Below, piece after piece: positions 60,428-64,000 of a stretch of 64,000 nucleotides of DNA (positions are counted from its first letter, which is position 1; every line of letters begins with the position of its first letter). The stretch comes from an uncultured Ruminococcus sp. Lineage in GTDB: Bacteria > Bacillota > Clostridia > Lachnospirales > Lachnospiraceae. The translations under genes and the position numbers were made by a program. Under the pieces are notes generated by a model, which did not search any database, was not told the origin of the DNA, and saw only the letters and a list, made by a program, of their open reading frames with translations. The stretch is taken from NCBI GenBank assembly GCA_904377845.1, contig CAJFGR010000012.1, positions 48,902 through 112,901 of the forward strand, in the 5' to 3' direction.

Positions 60428-62134
60428 ATGAAAGCGTATCAGCTAAAAGTATCAATCAAAAACTCGCATCCGCCGATCTGGCGCAGATGTATTGTTCCGG
60501 CGGGAATAACATTTTCTCAGCTGGGCGTACTGTTAAATGAGATTATGGGATGGAATGGATCACATCTGTTTTCCTTTGAGTTCCGTGATCTTGGCATGAG
60601 GATTGAGGAAATCACAGATGATGACTGGACTGTTTTTGGTCCTGATGCTGAAGAGGCAGCAGAGACTCTGATCGATCCATTTATGGAGCATACCAAATGG
60701 TTTACCTATATTTATGATTTTGGCGATGACTGGGAGCATCGGGTTGATGTGGAGTCTGTGCTGACGGATTTCGATGAAATGCATCCGGTTGTGGTGAAAG
60801 CGAAAGGCGCCTGTCCGTTTGAAGATTGCGGCGGACTTTACGGATATTATCATATTCTAAAAGTGCTGGAAGATCCGGCTCATGAGGAGTACGAGGAGAC
60901 AGCAGAATGGCTGGAAAATACAGGCTGTACGGCAGATGAGTTTGATCCGTCATTCTATGACATGGACGGGATGAACCGTAAACTGGAACAGATTTTTCCA
61001 ATCCGATTTGTAAAGAAACCGGATACGTCATCTGCTGCTGCGCTTTATGAAAAACTGTTTATGAAAGATGACGGTTTTCTGGATGTTATGGAGATCAATG
61101 AAAATGAACAATATAGGAAAACATCAGAAGCCGCAGAAAGAAAAGAAGCCGGGCTTGAAGAGTGGAGAGCGCTGTATGAGGCTGCAATGGCGGTAAAAGA
61201 GCTGAAACCCTGGGAGACTTTCTATGATATGGATCTCATTACTCTGGACGGTAGCTGGGAAGAAGTGTATGCCAGTATACTTGGAAGAAGCGGGGAATGT
61301 TACGGAATCACTATATATGAAGGCCTTGACGGCCTGAATGATTTTATGATGCTTACACTTTCAGATCATATGAATATTCCGTCCGATTTTGCGATGGCGT
61401 GTCAGAATAATCTGACCTGCTACTGGGGGAACCGTGAGGAATTGTCAGGAGAACAGCACAGAATCGTCAAAGAACTGGGCTATAAGTTCCGCGGAAAGAA
61501 TCAGTGGCTGTACTTTCTGTCTTTCAAAAAGGGGTATTTCCCATACAATATGGATCAGAATGAAGTACGCCGCATGACATCATATCTGGCGCTTCTGAAA
61601 GATGCCATTCTGTATTACAGAGACCATCAGATTCAGGTGAAATTTGAAGCAGAAGAGACTTTTGTCTATTCTGCCAAAGGAAAGAAAGTGACAGGCGAGG
61701 CAAAGCCGCTGCCTTTTACAGGCCATAATTTCCCGGTGCTTACTCTTACGGATGAGGCAGTGCTGGAAGAATTGAGAAATTCAGAGAAATGCAGTGCGGT
61801 ACTTGAAGCTGATATTATCTCTTTGAATGCGGGAGTACAGGACGCCGTGTATGACCGTCCTGCGAATCCCTGGATCTGTCTGCTTGCTGATGCACAATCC
61901 GGAATGATATTGGAAGTGGAGATGACAGGACCGGAGGATGATGAAAAGATCATACTGGCGGAGGAACTGCTCTCATTTATATCACAGCATGGCGTGCCAA
62001 AAGAAATCCGGGTGAGAAATGTGTTGATTGAGGCGATTCTGGAACAGGTATGTAAGGAATCAGGGATTAAACTCAGACGCGTGAAAAGATTGCCTAATGT
62101 AGAAGAATTCATGGAAAACATGAAAAAAATATAA
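60428..62134 (+). CDS. pRiA4b ORF-3-like protein fused to DUF6930-type domains
   Basis: 568 residues, soluble. The N-terminal 185 residues are a plasmid pRiA4b ORF-3 domain: YQLKVSIKNSHPPIWRRCIVPAGITFSQL, WFTYIYDFGDDWEHRV near 95 and CPFEDCGGLYGYYHIL near 128. The rest (about 240-568) is a helical and beta region with LRRVKRLPNVEEFMENM at the end and NPWICLLADAQSGMILEVEM near 475, fitting DUF7309 and DUF6930. The ORF-3 domain is common in mobile-element cargo but no element is visible here. Function unknown. Confidence 0.75.
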   Translation: MKAYQLKVSIKNSHPPIWRRCIVPAGITFSQLGVLLNEIMGWNGSHLFSFEFRDLGMRIEEITDDDWTVFGPDAEEAAETLIDPFMEHTKWFTYIYDFGDDWEHRVDVESVLTDFDEMHPVVVKAKGACPFEDCGGLYGYYHILKVLEDPAHEEYEETAEWLENTGCTADEFDPSFYDMDGMNRKLEQIFPIRFVKKPDTSSAAALYEKLFMKDDGFLDVMEINENEQYRKTSEAAERKEAGLEEWRALYEAAMAVKELKPWETFYDMDLITLDGSWEEVYASILGRSGECYGITIYEGLDGLNDFMMLTLSDHMNIPSDFAMACQNNLTCYWGNREELSGEQHRIVKELGYKFRGKNQWLYFLSFKKGYFPYNMDQNEVRRMTSYLALLKDAILYYRDHQIQVKFEAEETFVYSAKGKKVTGEAKPLPFTGHNFPVLTLTDEAVLEELRNSEKCSAVLEADIISLNAGVQDAVYDRPANPWICLLADAQSGMILEVEMTGPEDDEKIILAEELLSFISQHGVPKEIRVRNVLIEAILEQVCKESGIKLRRVKRLPNVEEFMENMKKI

Positions 62135-62155
62135 GAAAAAGAAGAGGACAATAAT

Positions 62156-62794
62156 ATGGATGAATTAAACGTAAACCAGATGCAGACAGAGGGAAAACCA
62201 ACGGTAAATGTACCGCTGCTTGCAAAGTGGACGAATATACTATTCTGGCTTATTATTGTGTCAACTGTCGCAAATATGCTTACCAGTGAAAATGTGACCA
62301 ATGCGGTACCGCTGCTGGCCTTTTCCGGACAGATCATTAATATAGCGGCAACTGCCGCCTACGGTGTGATTCTGATGAAGATCGCATCGGAGAGTATGCA
62401 CTATCGTAATTCTGCAATCTGTTGTTTTATTACTGCAGTAATCTCTGTTGCAGTGATGCCGATATCGGATGATACAGAGTTTTTCATTGCAATTCCGGTC
62501 GTTATTGTATCTATTGTGATCAATATGATCGGAGAATACTACGAATTTATGGGGCATACGGATGTCCTGCGTGATGTAGACCGGACTCTTTCGGATAAAT
62601 GGTTTAAACTGTGGAAATGGTATGTGGGCACATTTTTAGGAATGATCGGAGGAACAGTACTTGCCGTGATGATACCGCTGCTCGGACTGATCATAGTTCT
62701 GGCCTCCACTATCGGAACGCTGGTCGTAAGCATAGTGAAGATTGTGTACATTTATAAAATGTCAAAAGTATTTCGAAATTTCTCCACGCAATAG
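62156..62794 (+). CDS. Membrane protein of unknown function
   Basis: 212 residues. Five hydrophobic spans (about 20-38, 45-65, 82-98, 102-120 and 158-195, the last probably two). A conserved-looking loop FMGHTDVLRDVDRTLSDKWFKLWKWYVG lies before the C-terminal helices. No enzyme motif. RBS GAAGAGGA. Confidence 0.6.
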   Translation: MDELNVNQMQTEGKPTVNVPLLAKWTNILFWLIIVSTVANMLTSENVTNAVPLLAFSGQIINIAATAAYGVILMKIASESMHYRNSAICCFITAVISVAVMPISDDTEFFIAIPVVIVSIVINMIGEYYEFMGHTDVLRDVDRTLSDKWFKLWKWYVGTFLGMIGGTVLAVMIPLLGLIIVLASTIGTLVVSIVKIVYIYKMSKVFRNFSTQ

Positions 62795-62805
62795 AGGTGA
62801 ATTTC

Positions 62806-63210
62806 ATGGATAAATATGCAGAGATCAGAAATAGATTCGAAGAAAATGCGGATCAGGAAAATGCTGTGAAGATGGCAAAATACATGAGAAATCTTTTCTC
62901 TTTCTACGGGATACCGACGCCAAAACGAAAGAAGCTTTACCGGGATATCCTGAAGGAAGAGAAGAAAATATGTCAAAGAGAAGCAGTGGTGGGATACAAT
63001 TGATTTCCTGGACAGGGTGATCGGGGACATCGGGCTGAAGGATACCCGTGTAGATGAACTGATGCTGGAATGGTCAACAGACGAGGACTTCTGGGTAAGA
63101 CGTATTGCTATCGATCATCGACAGATCCGGAGTGGGTGAGGGCATTTCTTGACAAGTACGGTGAGCGGATGGATAAGCTGAGCGTCCGCGAGGCGGGGAA
63201 GTATATATAG
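62806..63210 (+). pseudogene. DNA alkylation repair (AlkD-like) protein with two internal deletions
   Basis: ATG 62806 with AGAGGTG reads MDKYAEIRNRFEENADQENAVKMAKYMRNLFSFYGIPTPKRKKLYRDILKEEKK, a normal AlkD-like N-terminus, and then leaves the frame. KQWWDTIDFLDRVIGD and DELMLEWSTDEDFWVRRIAIDH follow in another frame from about 62972, and PEWVRAFLDKYGERMDKLSVREAGKYI in a third to the stop at 63210. About 30 residues are missing at the first joint and about 55 at the second, removing several HEAT-like repeats. AlkD removes alkylated bases; this copy cannot. Confidence 0.85.
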
Positions 63211-63278
63211 ATTTCAGAATCTGAGAAAAACAAAAAATATCGACCATATACAGATTTTGGAAAATTAATGTCTGGACA

Positions 63279-63464
63279 GTGATATTTATTCCGCTGGCAT
63301 TGATTTACAATGTTATTATGGAGGGGATTCCAGCACCGTATCCTATGATAAATATAAATACAATCTATGCGTTTGCCGTTTTCTGGCTTGTTTACTTTCT
63401 GATTGGGGGAGAAGTAATGAGCATTTGCAGAAAAAGCGAAAAGGAGCAGAGACATGAAGATTGA
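63279..63464 (+). CDS. Short membrane protein, possibly the end of a longer broken gene
   Basis: 61 residues from a GTG at 63279 with two hydrophobic stretches (IFIPLALIYNVIMEG and TIYAFAVFWLVYFLIGG). The frame is open back to 63211 (IYRFWKINVWTV before the GTG) without a start codon or ribosome binding site, so an N-terminus may have been lost together with the end of the preceding gene. It overlaps the next gene by 11 bases. Low confidence that it is expressed. Confidence 0.35.
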   Translation: MIFIPLALIYNVIMEGIPAPYPMININTIYAFAVFWLVYFLIGGEVMSICRKSEKEQRHED

Positions 63465-63687
63465 TTATGCTGACATTGTACTTCTAAATGCTGAGTTAAA
63501 AAGAAGAGATACCAGATATCATGTATCTTATAAAGATGAAAATACAGTATGCATCGAACCGCCGGGGGAATGCTGTCTGACTGATGACAGGAAGGCGAAT
63601 GCCATGAAGTGTATTGAGGAGTATTACAGACAAAAAAATATTAAGGTTCATTTCTCGGAAGACGGACTGTATTTTACTTGTGAGTAA
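63454..63687 (+). CDS. Small RDAC-like protein
   Basis: 77 residues. KIDYADIVLLNAELKRRDTRYHVSY and CIEPPGECC, then CIEEYYRQKNIKVHFSEDGLYF, resemble the short RDAC-family proteins of Firmicutes (which share a KIHLRDACG strand and an IEP motif), though the RDACG box reads HVSYKDENT here. AAAAGGAG before the ATG. Function unknown. Confidence 0.5.
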   Translation: MKIDYADIVLLNAELKRRDTRYHVSYKDENTVCIEPPGECCLTDDRKANAMKCIEEYYRQKNIKVHFSEDGLYFTCE

Positions 63688-63724
63688 AAGGTATGAAAGA
63701 TTATTCATTTGTGGGGCGTGGGAT

Positions 63725-64000
63725 ATGATAAGAAGATTACAGAAAACAGACATTGATGCAGTATCCGGCATCTGGCTGGATGCAAACAGAGACGCCCATG
63801 ATTTTATTCCGGCAGAATACTGGGAAAGTAATTTTCTCCCGGTAAAGGAAATGCTCCTTCAGGCGGAAGTGTATGTCTATATAGACGAATGTAAAAATGA
63901 GATTGAGGGATTTGTCGGACTGGATCAGGAATATATTGCGGGCATCTTTGTCCGAAAGGAAGCACGGTCAAAAGGAATCGGCAAAGCACTTCTGGATTTT
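63725..64000 (+). CDS. GNAT-family N-acetyltransferase, 3' end cut by window edge
   Basis: 92 residues are visible. MIRRLQKTDIDAVSGIWLDANRDAHDFIPAEYWE at the start and YIAGIFVRKEARSKGIGKALLDF at the window edge, the latter with the acetyl-CoA loop (RSKGIGKAL). The pattern WLDANRDAHDFI is common in YjaB/RimI-like GNATs. The rest lies beyond the window. Confidence 0.85.
   Translation, partial: MIRRLQKTDIDAVSGIWLDANRDAHDFIPAEYWESNFLPVKEMLLQAEVYVYIDECKNEIEGFVGLDQEYIAGIFVRKEARSKGIGKALLDF

Noticed and set aside
60428..62134. pRiA4b ORF-3 domain considered as evidence for an integrated mobile element
   Set aside because: No transposase, integrase, terminal repeats or target duplications are visible around it; the domain also occurs in chromosomal genes.

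Overview
The window is about 64 kb of bacterial chromosome. It has moderate GC, closely packed genes and strong AGGAGG-type ribosome binding sites. The gene set points to an anaerobic gut Clostridia, most likely Lachnospiraceae: a [FeFe]-hydrogenase-type sensor, anaerobic (early cobalt insertion) cobalamin genes, a Bce-type peptide-antibiotic module and many small Firmicutes families. The genus cannot be fixed from the sequence alone. No rRNA, tRNA, transposase, prophage or CRISPR array was recognised.

Layout. 0-1.3 kb (minus strand): a transmembrane anti-sigma-like protein and the wreck of its ECF sigma factor. 1.5-4.5 kb: a sensory [FeFe]-hydrogenase-like protein with a PAS domain, paired with a SpoIIE-type PP2C phosphatase. 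4.6-10.4 kb: HPr, a broken inorganic pyrophosphatase, a phasin-like/UbiB pair, DgkA, an SseB protein, a broken FGGY sugar kinase, a GNAT and a PRD fragment. 10.4-15.1 kb: a Bce-like module (response regulator, broken histidine kinase, ABC ATPase and FtsX-type permease). 15.2-20.4 kb: livHMGF without a binding-protein gene, flanked by two cytidylate-kinase-like genes. 20.8-24.7 kb: argS, an AlaX editing protein and a CPBP protease. 25.0-31.1 kb: gltB-gltD. 31.3-34.0 kb: two tandem secreted NlpC/P60 hydrolases. 34.0-47.3 kb: cobO, then a cobalamin riboswitch, then cbiMNQO-cbiK-cbiD-cbiL-cbiF-cbiH-cbiET-cbiA-cobT-cobS-cobC. 47.3-64 kb: an accessory stretch of short genes (flavodoxins, GNATs, zinc-ribbon and membrane proteins, many unknown) with a candidate type I toxin-antitoxin locus at 52.8-53.1 kb.

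How the genes work together. The hydrogenase-like sensor probably reads H2 or redox state and passes the signal to the phosphatase next door. The Bce-like regulator, transporter and a perfect palindrome upstream of the ATPase form one antibiotic-response unit, though its kinase is disrupted here. The cob operon covers cobalt uptake, cobalt insertion, much of corrin-ring methylation and lower-ligand assembly. cbiG, cbiJ, cbiC, cbiP, cbiB and cobU are absent from the window. GltBD assimilates ammonia into glutamate.

Two patterns cut across the annotation. First, at least seven genes have lost internal segments (ECF sigma, pyrophosphatase, FGGY kinase, histidine kinase, peptidase E, DUF3267 protein, DNA-alkylation-repair protein), while most neighbours are intact. 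Second, two kinds of intergenic repeat occur: a GTAACRGTTCAG-type inverted repeat with compensatory base changes (one copy carries a 53-bp tandem expansion), and a long-stem element beginning TCCGCCGGGAGGCA found twice. The most system-like find is the toxin-antitoxin locus. Its 30-residue hydrophobic peptide lies between sequences that would pair the 5' and 3' ends of its own mRNA, with an opposing promoter for an antisense RNA.
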